Positions 25,863 through 34,561 of a stretch of DNA of 64,000 nt are shown one piece after another. Below the pieces are notes generated by a model. It ran no database searches, was not told the DNA's origin, and saw only the letters and a list, made by a program, of their open reading frames with translations. Position numbers and translations under genes: made by a program. Each line of letters begins with the position of its first letter. The first letter of the stretch is position 1. The stretch is from Rhodovulum sp. P5 (GTDB lineage Bacteria; Pseudomonadota; Alphaproteobacteria; Rhodobacterales; Rhodobacteraceae). The stretch is taken from assembly GCF_002079305.1 (NCBI RefSeq), contig NZ_CP015039.1, forward strand, positions 186,001 through 250,000, in the 5' to 3' direction.

Positions 25863-26804
25863 ATGTCCTTCGCACCGGCCTTCAGGGCCCTCATCATGTC
25901 CGGTCTCGTCCTGCTTTTCGCAGGTGCCCCCGCGCGGGCAAGTGATGAATGCCCGCTGCACGACTGGCTGCTGTGGATCTATACGCAGGGGGAATCCCTC
26001 GTCGATGCGCCAGATGCCCCGGAAACACAAAGACAAGCCATGATCTTGTCACGCGTGGTCGCCGGTGCGGATGAACAGCGTCTGGCCCGCCTGATGGGAA
26101 TGGTGGGCCTCGAAGAGGACATGCCCATCGTCTCCGGCTACATCGGCATGCTGCGCGGACGACTGATCAGCATCAACGATCCCGAAACATATGGCAAAAC
26201 CGCGAAGCCTGACGCGGAAATAGCGTCGGCGCAGTCCGCCCTCATGCGCAACTTCATTCAGAATCTGAAATGCGAAAAGGATCCCGACTGGAAGGCAGAG
26301 GTCGAAGAACCGGTGACGGTTGCCGCCCATGTCCGGGTGAGCGGCGAACGCAATGTCATGGATGTCGAGAACATTGTCGTCGTCGCCGTCGTGCTGGCGT
26401 CAGCCATTGCGCTGATCTTCCCGATCGTGTGGCTGGTCCGCCGGGTTTCCAAGCATTTCGACCGGCGCAATTCCGTTCGTCATCCCTGCCGGATGCGCGC
26501 GGTCTTGCACATCGATGACGTAATACACGAGACGATGGCCGTCGACATCAGCAGACATGGCGCCAAGCTCGACCTCAGAGATACCTTGGGCGCGCAAAAG
26601 CGCTACACGCTCGAAATCGGAGAGCTTTCGCTACCGGGCAAGATTACGTGGTCCAATCCGCACTATGTCGGTTTTGTCTTCGCCCATGCCATCGACCAGG
26701 ACGCGTTCGACGAATTGCTGGAAAAACACCAGTGGGAACCGGTTGAGAGTGGCGCGCCGGACGGTGCCCCGGCTGCGCAAGAACCGCCTTCCGGACAGTC
26801 CTAG
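25863..26804 (+). CDS. Membrane-anchored PilZ-domain protein
   Basis: A 313-residue protein. It has a signal peptide (about 1-27), an exported region of about 135 residues with two Cys, a transmembrane helix (NIVVVAVVLASAIALIFPIV, near 170-190) and a cytoplasmic PilZ domain. The PilZ consensus for c-di-GMP is complete: RRNSVRHPC gives RxxxR and DISRHGAKL gives DxSxxG. It should therefore bind c-di-GMP and pass a signal across the membrane. The start could also be a TTG at 25851; ATG is preferred. It is divergent from fabF and convergent with acpP. The exported domain is not one I recognise. Confidence 0.8.
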   Translation: MSFAPAFRALIMSGLVLLFAGAPARASDECPLHDWLLWIYTQGESLVDAPDAPETQRQAMILSRVVAGADEQRLARLMGMVGLEEDMPIVSGYIGMLRGRLISINDPETYGKTAKPDAEIASAQSALMRNFIQNLKCEKDPDWKAEVEEPVTVAAHVRVSGERNVMDVENIVVVAVVLASAIALIFPIVWLVRRVSKHFDRRNSVRHPCRMRAVLHIDDVIHETMAVDISRHGAKLDLRDTLGAQKRYTLEIGELSLPGKITWSNPHYVGFVFAHAIDQDAFDELLEKHQWEPVESGAPDGAPAAQEPPSGQS

Positions 26805-26832
26805 AACCGCGCGCATACGATCTTGGATGCCC

Positions 26833-26861
26833 AGAAAGCAGAACGGCGCCCCGTGGGCGCC
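26833..26861 (-). terminator. Probable acpP terminator
   Basis: GGCGCCC, 3-nt loop, GGGCGCC (26845-26861). On the minus strand a T-containing tract (GTTCTGCTTTC) follows the stem. It lies between the convergent acpP and PilZ genes. The stem is strong but the T-run weak. Confidence 0.5.
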
Positions 26862-26887
26862 GCTCGATAACCGATAGGCAGATCGCC

Positions 26888-27121
26888 TCAGGCGGCGTCC
26901 TTGATGAACTTCACCGCGTCGCCGAAGGTCTGGATCGTCTCGGCCGCATCGTCCGGAATCTCGATGCCGAATTCTTCTTCGAAAGCCATGACCAGTTCGA
27001 CGGTATCAAGGCTGTCGGCGCCCAGATCATCGATGAACGATGCAGTATCCGTCACCTTGTCTTCCTCGACCCCAAGGTGCTCGACAACGATCTTCTTAAC
27101 GCGATCAGCGATGTCGCTCAT
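26888..27121 (-). CDS. acpP: Acyl carrier protein
   Basis: A 77-residue acidic ACP. The phosphopantetheine attachment Ser37 is in [18 protein letters not shown], which is fully conserved. It carries growing acyl chains for FabD, FabG and FabF. It follows fabG after a 187-base gap with its own promoter and a palindrome, and ends at a strong hairpin. Confidence 0.97.
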   Translation of the reverse strand: MSDIADRVKKIVVEHLGVEEDKVTDTASFIDDLGADSLDTVELVMAFEEEFGIEIPDDAAETIQTFGDAVKFIKDAA

Positions 27122-27249
27122 TTTCGTTCCTCATAGTTTGCTCAGGCAGCGTGCCCGTCTTCTTGCTGTTGGCCACGAATGGCCGTCTTGGTGACCCGCG
27201 GGCGTGCGGGCAAATCAAGCGCGGGGAGCCCCCGGCAAATGGTGCGCCG

Positions 27250-27282
27250 CCTATATCACATCGTTTACGTTAGGCAAACGAT
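27250..27282 (-). promoter_or_regulatory. Predicted acpP promoter overlapped by a 7-bp palindrome
   Basis: On the minus strand TTGCCT (27277-27272) and TATAGG (27255-27250), 16 bases apart, look like a promoter for acpP. ATCGTTT at 27260-27266 and AAACGAT at 27276-27282 form a perfect inverted repeat with a 9-base spacer covering the -35 and the spacer, where a repressor would act. The regulator is unknown. Confidence 0.5.
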
Positions 27283-27308
27283 TTACGGTCGCACGTCCGG
27301 TGGCATCG

Positions 27309-28046
27309 TCAGACCATCGCCATACCGCCATTAACATGCAGTGAGGCCCCCGTGACATAGGCCGCCTCCTCGCTGGCAAGATAGGCAACGGCGGCGGCAA
27401 CATCGGCCGCGGTTCCCATCCGCCCCATGGGCACCGCGCCCAGGATTGCGGACTTCTGATCCTCGGTCAGCTTGTCGGTCATCGCCGTTTCGATGAAGCC
27501 CGGCGCGACGCAGTTCACCGTGATTCCACGGTTGGCCACTTCATGGGCCAGCGACTTTGAAAATCCGACCAGCCCGGCCTTGGCGGCGCAATAGTTCGCC
27601 TGCCCCGGATTGCCGGTGGTTCCGACGACCGAGGTGATATTGACGATCCGCCCCCAGCGCGCTTTCATCATGCCGCGCATTGCCCCGCGGCACAGGCGCA
27701 TCGCCGCGGTCAGGTTGACGTCCAGCACCGCCTGCCAGTCTTCATCCTTCAGCCGCATCAGCAGCATGTCGCGGGTGATGCCGGCGTTGTTGACGAGGAT
27801 GCTCAAACCGCCCATCGCGTCTGCGGCCGCCTTCGGAAGCGCCTCGACCGCCTCGGGGTCGGACAGGTTGCAGGGCAGGACATGCGCCCGGTCGCCAAGC
27901 TCATCCGCCAGGGCCTGAAGCGGCGCCTCACGCGTGCCCGACAGGCCCACCGTCGCGCCCTGCCCGTGCAGCGCCCGCGCGATCTCTCCGCCGATTCCGC
28001 CCGACGCGCCGGTCACAAGGGCCGTCTTGCCACTCAAATCGAACAT
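27309..28046 (-). CDS. fabG: 3-oxoacyl-ACP reductase FabG
   Basis: A 245-residue short-chain dehydrogenase. The NADPH-binding TGASGGIGGEIAR is near residues 12-24, NNAGITRDMLLMRLKDEDW follows, and the catalytic YCAAKAGLVGFSK is near 153-165, with Ser in the ITSVVGTTGNPGQ stretch. It reduces 3-oxoacyl-ACP in fatty acid synthesis. It starts one base after the fabD stop. Confidence 0.95.
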   Translation of the reverse strand: MFDLSGKTALVTGASGGIGGEIARALHGQGATVGLSGTREAPLQALADELGDRAHVLPCNLSDPEAVEALPKAAADAMGGLSILVNNAGITRDMLLMRLKDEDWQAVLDVNLTAAMRLCRGAMRGMMKARWGRIVNITSVVGTTGNPGQANYCAAKAGLVGFSKSLAHEVANRGITVNCVAPGFIETAMTDKLTEDQKSAILGAVPMGRMGTAADVAAAVAYLASEEAAYVTGASLHVNGGMAMV

Positions 28047-28047
28047 C

Positions 28048-28992
28048 TCAGTCTCCTTCGTTCAAGCTGTCCGCAGCGGCCGTCACCTCGTCGGGTGTGC
28101 CGACCTGACGCGCCGACAAAGACTTGTCGATCCGGCGCACGATCCCCGAAAGCGTCTTGCCTGCCCCGATTTCCCAGACTTCGGTTACGCCCTGCTTGGC
28201 CATCCATAGCACCGATTCCCGCCACCGGACGGAGCCCGTCACCTGATCGACCAGAAGCGACCGGATTTCCGCCGGGTCGGTTTCGCCGCGGGCGCGCACA
28301 TTGGCCACGACCGGCACCAGCGGCTCTTCGATCTCGACAGCCACCAGCGCCTCGGCCATGACCCGCGCTGCCGGTTCCATCAGTTTGCAATGGAAGGGGG
28401 CGGACACCGGCAGCATGACGGCCCGCTTTGCGCCCTTCGCCTTGGCAAGCTCCACCGCGCGCTCCACGGCGGCCGTGTGCCCGGAAATCACCACCTGCCC
28501 CGGGTCATTGTCGTTCGCGGCCTGCACCACCTCGCCCTTCGCGGCTTCGGACACCAGGCTGCTGACCGTGGCAAGGTCAAGCCCGAGGATCGCGGCCATC
28601 GCACCTGCGCCCACCGGCACGGCCGACTGCATCGCCTCGCCCCGCTTGCGCAACAGCCGCGCGGTATCGGCCAGACTGATCGCACCGGCCGCGCACAGGG
28701 CCGAATACTCACCCAGCGAATGCCCAGCCACGAAACCGGCGGCCTTCACGGTCACGCCCTCGGCCCCCAGTGCCGCCATCGCGGCAAGAGATGTCGCCAT
28801 CAGCGCCGGTTGTGCATTGCGCGTCAGCGTCAGTTCCGCCTGATCGCCATCCCAGATCAGCGCCGACAGTTTTTCGTCAAGCGCATCGTCCACTTCCTCA
28901 TAGACGGCACGGGCCTGCGGATAGGCGTCGGCCAGGGCCTTGCCCATGCCGATGGTCTGCGCCCCCTGCCCGGGAAATACAAATGCCCGCAT
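28048..28992 (-). CDS. fabD: Malonyl-CoA:ACP transacylase FabD
   Basis: A 314-residue acyltransferase. It has the N-terminal FVFPGQGAQTIGMGKALA, the catalytic Ser92 in GFVAGHSLGEYSALCAAG, and the C-terminal His in MLPVSAPFHCKLMEPAA. It supplies malonyl-ACP to the condensing enzymes. It is first in the fabD-fabG pair. Confidence 0.95.
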   Translation of the reverse strand: MRAFVFPGQGAQTIGMGKALADAYPQARAVYEEVDDALDEKLSALIWDGDQAELTLTRNAQPALMATSLAAMAALGAEGVTVKAAGFVAGHSLGEYSALCAAGAISLADTARLLRKRGEAMQSAVPVGAGAMAAILGLDLATVSSLVSEAAKGEVVQAANDNDPGQVVISGHTAAVERAVELAKAKGAKRAVMLPVSAPFHCKLMEPAARVMAEALVAVEIEEPLVPVVANVRARGETDPAEIRSLLVDQVTGSVRWRESVLWMAKQGVTEVWEIGAGKTLSGIVRRIDKSLSARQVGTPDEVTAAADSLNEGD

Positions 28993-29076
28993 CTTCGTTA
29001 CCCCCTCATACCGGATTGGACTGTGGTCTATCCCGTCGACCGGGCGTTCACAAGCGGGCCGCGGCGACCGGACGTC

Positions 29077-29964
29077 TCACCCCCCGGCGCGTTCGAGGAA
29101 TTGCAACGCAGACCGGTCCTCGACCTCCGCGGCCTCGATATTGGCGACGTTGCGCCGCACCCGCGCCGCGTGCCGCCTGGCCGCAACCGTCTGGTTGGAC
29201 CCGCGTGCGATCTTGGCGGCCAGCTCCTCCTCTGACCGGGTGTAATAGTGGTTCAACTGGAGATGGTCGGCGGAATAGAACGACCGCTCGAACCGTCCCT
29301 TCAGACTGGCCCGCTCCCGCCGGTCGTTCCACGTCACGCCCTGCCCTTCGATCTCATAGCTATGGACCTTCAGCGCGGTGACCCGCGTGGCATCGACGAT
29401 GGTCTTGAAATTCGTCACGCCCCGCACCCCGCTCATCGGGTCTGCGGCGCGGCGGGTATAGTTCGCCAGAACGCCGCCCTCTGGCGGGATGCCGTGACCG
29501 TTCCGCCCGAAATTATGCCAGGGCAGAGAAATGCTCGGCACGTCGCCAAGATGCGCCAGCGCGTCGGTTAGGCTGTCGGCGCCCTTCGGCACAAGGAACT
29601 CATCGGCATCGATACAGGCCATCCAGCGGAACCGCCCGCCGAAGTTCCGCAGCGCATGGGCATAGGCCAGCACCTGATTGTGGATCTCGCGCCCCGAACC
29701 TGCGTCCTTCAGCTTCTGGTTCCAGGGCAGCACCGTCAGCCGGTCGCCCAGTTCCGCTTTCATCCGCGGGATCGTCGCGTCCGTGCATCCATTGTCATAG
29801 ACGACCACATGTCCTGCACCGGCGATCCGGTGAAAACGGGCCCATTCACCGATATGCCGTTCCTCGTTCCGGACGATCAGCACCAATGCCAGATCCGCCC
29901 GGCCCGGATCGGGCGCAGGCGGTTCAAAGGCCAGTTTGGTGATCGGCCTGCGTTTGAAGAACAT
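29077..29964 (-). CDS. Glycosyltransferase (GT2/GT92-like)
   Basis: A 295-residue cytoplasmic glycosyltransferase. LALVLIVRNEERHIGEWARF opens the GT-A fold, VVYDNGCTDATI follows, and MACIDADEFLVP carries the DxD metal site. The later KVHSYEIEG and LQLNHYYTRSEEEL segments are typical of DUF23/GT92-type enzymes found singly in Rhodobacterales. The acceptor is unknown; surface polysaccharide is likely. It is 85 bases upstream of fabD on the same strand, with no clear operon link. Confidence 0.8.
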   Translation of the reverse strand: MFFKRRPITKLAFEPPAPDPGRADLALVLIVRNEERHIGEWARFHRIAGAGHVVVYDNGCTDATIPRMKAELGDRLTVLPWNQKLKDAGSGREIHNQVLAYAHALRNFGGRFRWMACIDADEFLVPKGADSLTDALAHLGDVPSISLPWHNFGRNGHGIPPEGGVLANYTRRAADPMSGVRGVTNFKTIVDATRVTALKVHSYEIEGQGVTWNDRRERASLKGRFERSFYSADHLQLNHYYTRSEEELAAKIARGSNQTVAARRHAARVRRNVANIEAAEVEDRSALQFLERAGG

Positions 29965-30026
29965 GACACGCCCCCGGACAAGATCGGGCCGACCCTATCC
30001 GGGAGACTGCTGTCAGGCCAGATGCA

Positions 30027-30623
30027 TCAGCTCTCGCTGTCGTCGACCTGCATGGCTTCGATCGAGATTTCGACATTGACGTCATCGCTGACAGCCGGCG
30101 CATAGGCCCCCATCCCGAAGCCCGACCGTTTCAGCGTCGTCGTGGCGTGGAAGCCAAGCCAGGGCTTGTCCTCCATCGGATGCGTCCCCGCCTGCGTCAG
30201 TTCGGCCTCCAGCACGACCGGCTTCGTGATCCCGTTGACCGTCAAATCGCCGGTGATCAGGGCGGTGCTGTCGCCGGTCACCTCGATGCCGGTCGAGGCA
30301 AAGCTGATCATTTCATTCTCTTCCGCCCCGAAGAAGTCGTCGGTCATGAAATGGGTATAGCGCGCCTCCCACCCGGTGAACATCTCGCGGGTCGGGATCG
30401 AAACCTCGACGGTGGAGGCTTCCGGTTCGTCCGGATCGAACGAAATTTCGCCTTCCCAGCCAGAGAAGATGCCCCACGTCGTCGAGAACCCCAGGTGCTG
30501 GTAAGAGAACAGAACCTGGCTGTGCCCGGAATCCAGAACATAGGTCTCCGGCTCCGCGGCGGCGGGCAGCGTCCCGGCCCCAAGCGCGGTGGCACAGGCG
30601 GCGGCGATGGCAAAGCGTTTCAT
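30027..30623 (-). CDS. YceI-family periplasmic lipid-binding protein
   Basis: A 198-residue YceI protein. A signal peptide (MKRFAIAAACATALGAGTLP, then AAAEPE) precedes the lipocalin-like barrel that begins YVLDSGHSQVLFSYQHLGFS and contains TTWGIFSGWEGEISFDPDEP. The family binds isoprenoid chains such as quinone precursors. The ATG at 30623 follows AGGACACAC. It is divergent from the ribosomal protein operon. Confidence 0.88.
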   Translation of the reverse strand: MKRFAIAAACATALGAGTLPAAAEPETYVLDSGHSQVLFSYQHLGFSTTWGIFSGWEGEISFDPDEPEASTVEVSIPTREMFTGWEARYTHFMTDDFFGAEENEMISFASTGIEVTGDSTALITGDLTVNGITKPVVLEAELTQAGTHPMEDKPWLGFHATTTLKRSGFGMGAYAPAVSDDVNVEISIEAMQVDDSES

Positions 30624-30754
30624 GGTCGTGTGTCCTTTCATCTGGCTCAAACCTCGTGGGAAAGACATCGTCGCAACGGTCTTCCGGACAATTGCAAGCC
30701 ACCCAACAGGACCTGTTCGGATGCGAACAGCCGGGCATGGAACCATCGCCGGAC

Positions 30755-30782
30755 TTGCATTCCGGGCCCGGCTCTGTATAAC
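30755..30782 (+). promoter_or_regulatory. Predicted promoter of rpsF-rpsR-rplI
   Basis: TTGCAT at 30755-30760 and TATAAC at 30777-30782 are 16 bases apart. The transcript would have a leader of about 105 nt before rpsF, long enough for the S6:S18 autoregulatory structure known in other bacteria; I could not confirm that fold by eye. Confidence 0.5.
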
Positions 30783-30893
30783 GCGCGAACCCTTCCGAAA
30801 GACGTGAAACGGTGCAGCCTCTCGTGGGCGGGATGGAAGGTGTCGAATGGCCCCGCACTTTGAAGCGCACCCGAAAACAGAACTGGAGTGAAC

Positions 30894-31253
30894 ATGCCGC
30901 TTTACGAGCATGTCTTCATTGCGCGCCAGGACCTCTCCAACGCGCAGGCCGAGGGCCTTGTCGAACATTTCTCCACGGTGCTTGCGGATAACGGCGGCAA
31001 GGTCGTCGATTCCGAGTACTGGGGCGTCAAGACGATGGCCTACAAGATCAACAAGAACCGCAAGGGCCACTATGCCTTCCTGCGCACCGACTCCCCCGCA
31101 CCCGCCGTGCAGGAGATGGAGCGCCTGATGCGGCTGCATGACGACGTGATGCGCGTGCTGACCATCAAGGTCGATGACCACGCCGAAGGCCCGTCGATCC
31201 AGATGCAGAAGCGCGACGACCGCGACCGCGGCGACCGTCGCGAGCGTCGTTGA
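30894..31253 (+). CDS. rpsF: 30S ribosomal protein bS6
   Basis: A 119-residue bS6 protein: MPLYEHVFIARQDLSNAQAE, ENGG-type GGKVVDSEYWGVKTMAYKIN and a charged C-terminal tail (KRDDRDRGDRRERR). It binds the small subunit next to bS18. The ATG at 30894 is used; a GTG two codons upstream sits almost on the GGAG site and is less likely. First gene of the rpsF-rpsR-rplI operon. Confidence 0.96.
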   Translation: MPLYEHVFIARQDLSNAQAEGLVEHFSTVLADNGGKVVDSEYWGVKTMAYKINKNRKGHYAFLRTDSPAPAVQEMERLMRLHDDVMRVLTIKVDDHAEGPSIQMQKRDDRDRGDRRERR

Positions 31254-31282
31254 TCAACAGCCTGAGACAAGGAGCCTAAAAC

Positions 31283-31510
31283 ATGGCCGCAAAACCGTTT
31301 TTCCGCCGCCGCAAGGTCTGTCCCTTCTCGGGTGAGAACGCACCCAAGATCGACTACAAGGACACCAAGCTGCTGCAGCGCTACATCTCTGAGCGTGGCA
31401 AGATCGTGCCTTCGCGCATCACTGCCGTCTCGGCCAAGAAGCAGCGTGAACTGTCCCGCGCGATCAAGCGCGCCCGCTTCCTCGCCCTGCTGCCCTACGC
31501 CGTGAAGTAA
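31283..31510 (+). CDS. rpsR: 30S ribosomal protein bS18
   Basis: A 75-residue bS18 with the classic [20 protein letters not shown] start, [20 protein letters not shown] core and [14 protein letters not shown] end. It forms a heterodimer with bS6 on the small subunit. It lies 29 bases after rpsF with AAGGAG upstream of the ATG. Confidence 0.97.
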   Translation: MAAKPFFRRRKVCPFSGENAPKIDYKDTKLLQRYISERGKIVPSRITAVSAKKQRELSRAIKRARFLALLPYAVK

Positions 31511-31521
31511 GGAGAGGTCTG

Positions 31522-32151
31522 ATGCAAGTTATCCTTCTGGAACGCGTGGCCAAGCTTGGCCAGATGGGCGAAGTGGTCTCCGTCAAGGACGGCTACGCCC
31601 GCAACTTCCTTTTGCCGCAGGGCAAGGCGATGCGTGCGAACGATGCCAACATCGCCCGGTTCGAGGCCGAGAAGGCGCAGCTTGAGGCGCGCAACCTCGA
31701 AACCAAGAAAGAGGCCGAGGCGCTGGGCGCCAAGCTCGACGGGCAGCAATTCGTCGTGATTCGCTCTGCCTCCGACGCCGGTGCGCTTTATGGCTCTGTC
31801 ACCACCCGTGACGTTGCCGATGCCGCTACCGCCGACGGGTTCACGGTCGACCGCAAGCAGGTCGCCCTGACCGGCCCGATCAAGGACCTGGGTCTGCACG
31901 ACGTGACCGTCACCCTGCACCCCGAGGTCGATGTGACCATTCAGGTCAACGTCGCCCGCTCGACCGAAGAGGCCGAGCTGCAAGCGTCCGGCAAATCGAT
32001 CCAGGACCTCGCCGCCGAACAGGAAGCTGCCGCCGAATTCGAAATCGCGGAGCTTTTCGACGACATCGGCAGCGCGGCCGACGACGACGACAACCTCGTC
32101 GATACGATCGAGGATCGTGCCGACCGCGAAGAGGCCCCCCGCGAAGGCTGA
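31522..32151 (+). CDS. rplI: 50S ribosomal protein bL9
   Basis: A 209-residue bL9. The N-terminal rRNA-binding domain begins [20 protein letters not shown] and has the [16 protein letters not shown] motif. The protein is about 60 residues longer than the E. coli form because of an acidic C-terminal tail ([20 protein letters not shown]), which is usual in this order. It is twelve bases after rpsR. Confidence 0.96.
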   Translation: MQVILLERVAKLGQMGEVVSVKDGYARNFLLPQGKAMRANDANIARFEAEKAQLEARNLETKKEAEALGAKLDGQQFVVIRSASDAGALYGSVTTRDVADAATADGFTVDRKQVALTGPIKDLGLHDVTVTLHPEVDVTIQVNVARSTEEAELQASGKSIQDLAAEQEAAAEFEIAELFDDIGSAADDDDNLVDTIEDRADREEAPREG

Positions 32152-32179
32152 GGCCCCTACCGCGTTTCGTGATTGTCCG

Positions 32180-32217
32180 AAAGGGCCGTTCCTTGCCGGG
32201 GCGGCCCTTTTCCTTTG
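32180..32217 (+). terminator. Terminator of the rpsF-rpsR-rplI operon
   Basis: AAAGGGCCG (32180-32188) pairs with CGGCCCTTT (32202-32210) around a 13-nt loop and runs into TTCCTTTG. It is 28 bases after the rplI stop. Confidence 0.75.
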
Positions 32218-32392
32218 TCGGTTGGCCGCTGGCCCGCGTTCGATATTGCGTTGCCGTCTACACGGGCGTAGCATTGTCGTGCCGATACGGCACCATTCCC
32301 AAAACCTGAGAAATCGAACCGGCGATGAACGCATGCGCGTCATGCGCATCTGTTCCGCGTTCCTGCCGGCCGAATCCGGAAAGGAGTCTTCC

Positions 32393-32923
32393 ATGACCGA
32401 TCTGATCGCCCGTGCGCGCGCCTTTGCAGAGGCGCAGCACGCGGGACAAACCCGCAAAGGGGCCGAGGCCGCGCCCTACATTACCCATGTTGCCGAGGTG
32501 GCCGAGATGGTCCAACGCTTCGGCGGACCGCCCGAGGCCGTCGCCGCCGCATTGCTGCATGACGTTGTGGAAGATTGCCCGCCGACCGACATCAAAGACA
32601 TCGCCGACCGGTTCGGCGCAACCGTTGCTGCCATCGTCGCCGAAGTCACCGACGACAAGACCCTTCCCAAGGCAGAGCGCAAGCGGCTTCAGGTCGTCAA
32701 TGCCGCCCGAAAGTCGCCCCAAGCGGCCCTGATCAAGATCGCGGACAAGACCAGCAATGTTCGTGCAATCGAACAGGCCCCGCCGACCGACTGGTCCACC
32801 GCGCGAAAGCTCGCCTATCTCGACTGGGCCGAACAGGTCGTCACCGCCCTGCCCCACCGACCGGTTGCGGCCATGACGGCATTCACCCGCGCGCTGGATG
32901 ACACCCGCGCCGCCCTGACATGA
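32393..32923 (+). CDS. HD-domain phosphohydrolase, SpoT/MESH1-like
   Basis: A 176-residue stand-alone HD hydrolase resembling the hydrolase half of RelA/SpoT. Metal ligands are seen as H in AAPYITHVAEVAEMV, HD in AALLHDVVEDC and D in ALIKIADKTSNVR. It may remove pyrophosphate from (p)ppGpp or act on another nucleotide. No synthetase domain is present. The ATG at 32393 follows GGAAAGGAG. Its stop codon abuts the hairpin that terminates tig from the other side. Confidence 0.82.
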   Translation: MTDLIARARAFAEAQHAGQTRKGAEAAPYITHVAEVAEMVQRFGGPPEAVAAALLHDVVEDCPPTDIKDIADRFGATVAAIVAEVTDDKTLPKAERKRLQVVNAARKSPQAALIKIADKTSNVRAIEQAPPTDWSTARKLAYLDWAEQVVTALPHRPVAAMTAFTRALDDTRAALT

Positions 32924-32949
32924 AAAGGGCCGCCCTGAACGGACGGCCC
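32923..32949 (-). terminator. Terminator of tig
   Basis: On the minus strand GGGCCG-T-CC, a 6-nt loop and GGCGGCCC are followed by TTTTC. It lies between the convergent tig and HD genes and touches the HD stop codon. Confidence 0.65.
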
Positions 32950-32975
32950 AAACGCTTGCATATCTGGATGCGTGC

Positions 32976-34307
32976 TTATTCGTCTTCCAGCGCCTCGATG
33001 GCTTTTTCAAGGTCGTCCTTGCTGACTTCCTTCTCCGTCACCTCGGCCAGTTCGAAGATATAGTCGACGACCTTGTCTTCGAAGATCGGCGCGCGCAGTT
33101 GCTGCTGCATCTGCGGGTTCTGCTTGACGAATTCGAAGAACTGCCGCTCCTGCCCCGGATACTGGCGCGCCTGTGCCATCACCGCCTGGGTCAGTTCCTG
33201 ATCGGTGACATTGACCTCGGCCTTGCGCCCGATCTCGGCCAGCAGAAGGCCCAGCTTCACGCGGCGCTCGGCAAGCTTCTGGTGTTCGTCGGTCGGCGTG
33301 ATCTCACCATGGTCGTGCCCGGTGTCTTCGGGATGCTCGTCATGGTAAAGCTGATGCGCGATCTGCTTGGCCTCGGCCTCGACCAGGCTCGGCGGCAGGT
33401 CGAACGACACGGTGTCATCCAGAACATCCAGAAGCGCGCGTTTGACGATGGCGCGCGATGCGCCGGCATATTCGGCCTCCAGCCGCTCGGCCACCTGGGC
33501 CTTCAGTGCGGCAAGGTCGTCGGCCCCGAACTGCTTGGCCAGTTCATCGTCGATCTCGGCCGGTTTCGGCGCCTTGACGGCCTTGACCGTCACATCGAAG
33601 GTCGCGGCCTTGCCCTTCAGGTGGTCTGCGCCGTAATCGTCGGGGAAGGACACCTCGACGGTCTTTTCCTCTTCGGCTTTCACGCCGATCAACTGATCCT
33701 CGAAGCCAGGGATGAAGCTGGCAGAGCCGAGAACGAGCGGGTAGTCCTCCGCCGATCCGCCCTCGAACGGCTCTCCGTCGATCTTGCCGACGAAGTCGAT
33801 GATCACCTGATCCTCTTCCTTCGCCTTCGATCCCTTGCGCCGGTCTTCATAGGTCGTGGCCGTCCCGGCCAGCTTGCCAAGCGCTTCCTCGATTTCGGCA
33901 TCGCCGGCCTTGACGACCATCTTCTCCAGCGTGATCGCCTTCAGGTCGGGCTCGGTGATCTCGGGCAGCGCCTCATAGGTCATTTCGACCACGACGTCGT
34001 CGCCTTCCTTCCAGTCCTCGCCCTGCATCGTGACCTGCGGCTGCATCGCGGGGCGGTCGCCGGTTTCATCGAAATGGCTGCTCATCGCGCCGTCGATGGT
34101 TTCCTGCATGACCTCGCCAAGCACGCGCTGGCCGAACTGCTTTCTCAGCAGGGGCATGGGCACCTTGCCCTTGCGAAAGCCCTTCATCTCGACCTCGGGC
34201 TGTGCCTCGGCCAGCTTTTCGTTGACCTTCTCGTCAAGTTCTGCAGCGGTCACGGTGATCGTGTAGCCCCGCTTCAGGCCGTCATTCAGGGTCTCGGTGA
34301 CCTGCAT
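32976..34307 (-). CDS. tig: Trigger factor
   Basis: A 443-residue ribosome-bound chaperone and prolyl isomerase. The N-terminal ribosome-binding loop is [17 protein letters not shown] (about 42-58). An FKBP-type PPIase domain follows ([20 protein letters not shown]), then a helical C-terminal chaperone domain. It is next to tRNA-Leu. In many relatives clpP/clpX are not adjacent, as here. Confidence 0.96.
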   Translation of the reverse strand: MQVTETLNDGLKRGYTITVTAAELDEKVNEKLAEAQPEVEMKGFRKGKVPMPLLRKQFGQRVLGEVMQETIDGAMSSHFDETGDRPAMQPQVTMQGEDWKEGDDVVVEMTYEALPEITEPDLKAITLEKMVVKAGDAEIEEALGKLAGTATTYEDRRKGSKAKEEDQVIIDFVGKIDGEPFEGGSAEDYPLVLGSASFIPGFEDQLIGVKAEEEKTVEVSFPDDYGADHLKGKAATFDVTVKAVKAPKPAEIDDELAKQFGADDLAALKAQVAERLEAEYAGASRAIVKRALLDVLDDTVSFDLPPSLVEAEAKQIAHQLYHDEHPEDTGHDHGEITPTDEHQKLAERRVKLGLLLAEIGRKAEVNVTDQELTQAVMAQARQYPGQERQFFEFVKQNPQMQQQLRAPIFEDKVVDYIFELAEVTEKEVSKDDLEKAIEALEDE

Positions 34308-34333
34308 TGCGTATCGTCCTTCTCATTCGTTCT

Positions 34334-34418
34334 TGGTGCGGGTGGAGGGACTTGAACCCCCACGCCTTGCGGCGCCAGAACCTAAATCTGGTGCGTCTAC
34401 CAGTTCCGCCACACCCGC
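34334..34418 (-). tRNA. tRNA-Leu (UAG anticodon)
   Basis: An 85-nt class II tRNA on the minus strand. The acceptor GCGGGTG pairs with CACCCGC, the discriminator is A, and CCA is encoded. The anticodon stem CCAGA/TCTGG encloses TTTAGGT, so the anticodon is TAG and it reads CUN codons. The T arm has GGTTCAAGTCC, and a long variable arm is formed by GCGCCGCAAGGCGT. It lies between tig and nnrD. Confidence 0.96.
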
Positions 34419-34561
34419 AAAATCACCGGGGCAGCCCATGACGCCAAGGGCCGCCCCGTGAATTTCGGCATCTTCTATCAAACGCCAACTGCGGATGCGA
34501 GGGGAAAAACACCCAAAAGGGTTAAGGTCCTGCGCGTCCTGTCCGCCTGTGCCGGACCGGG

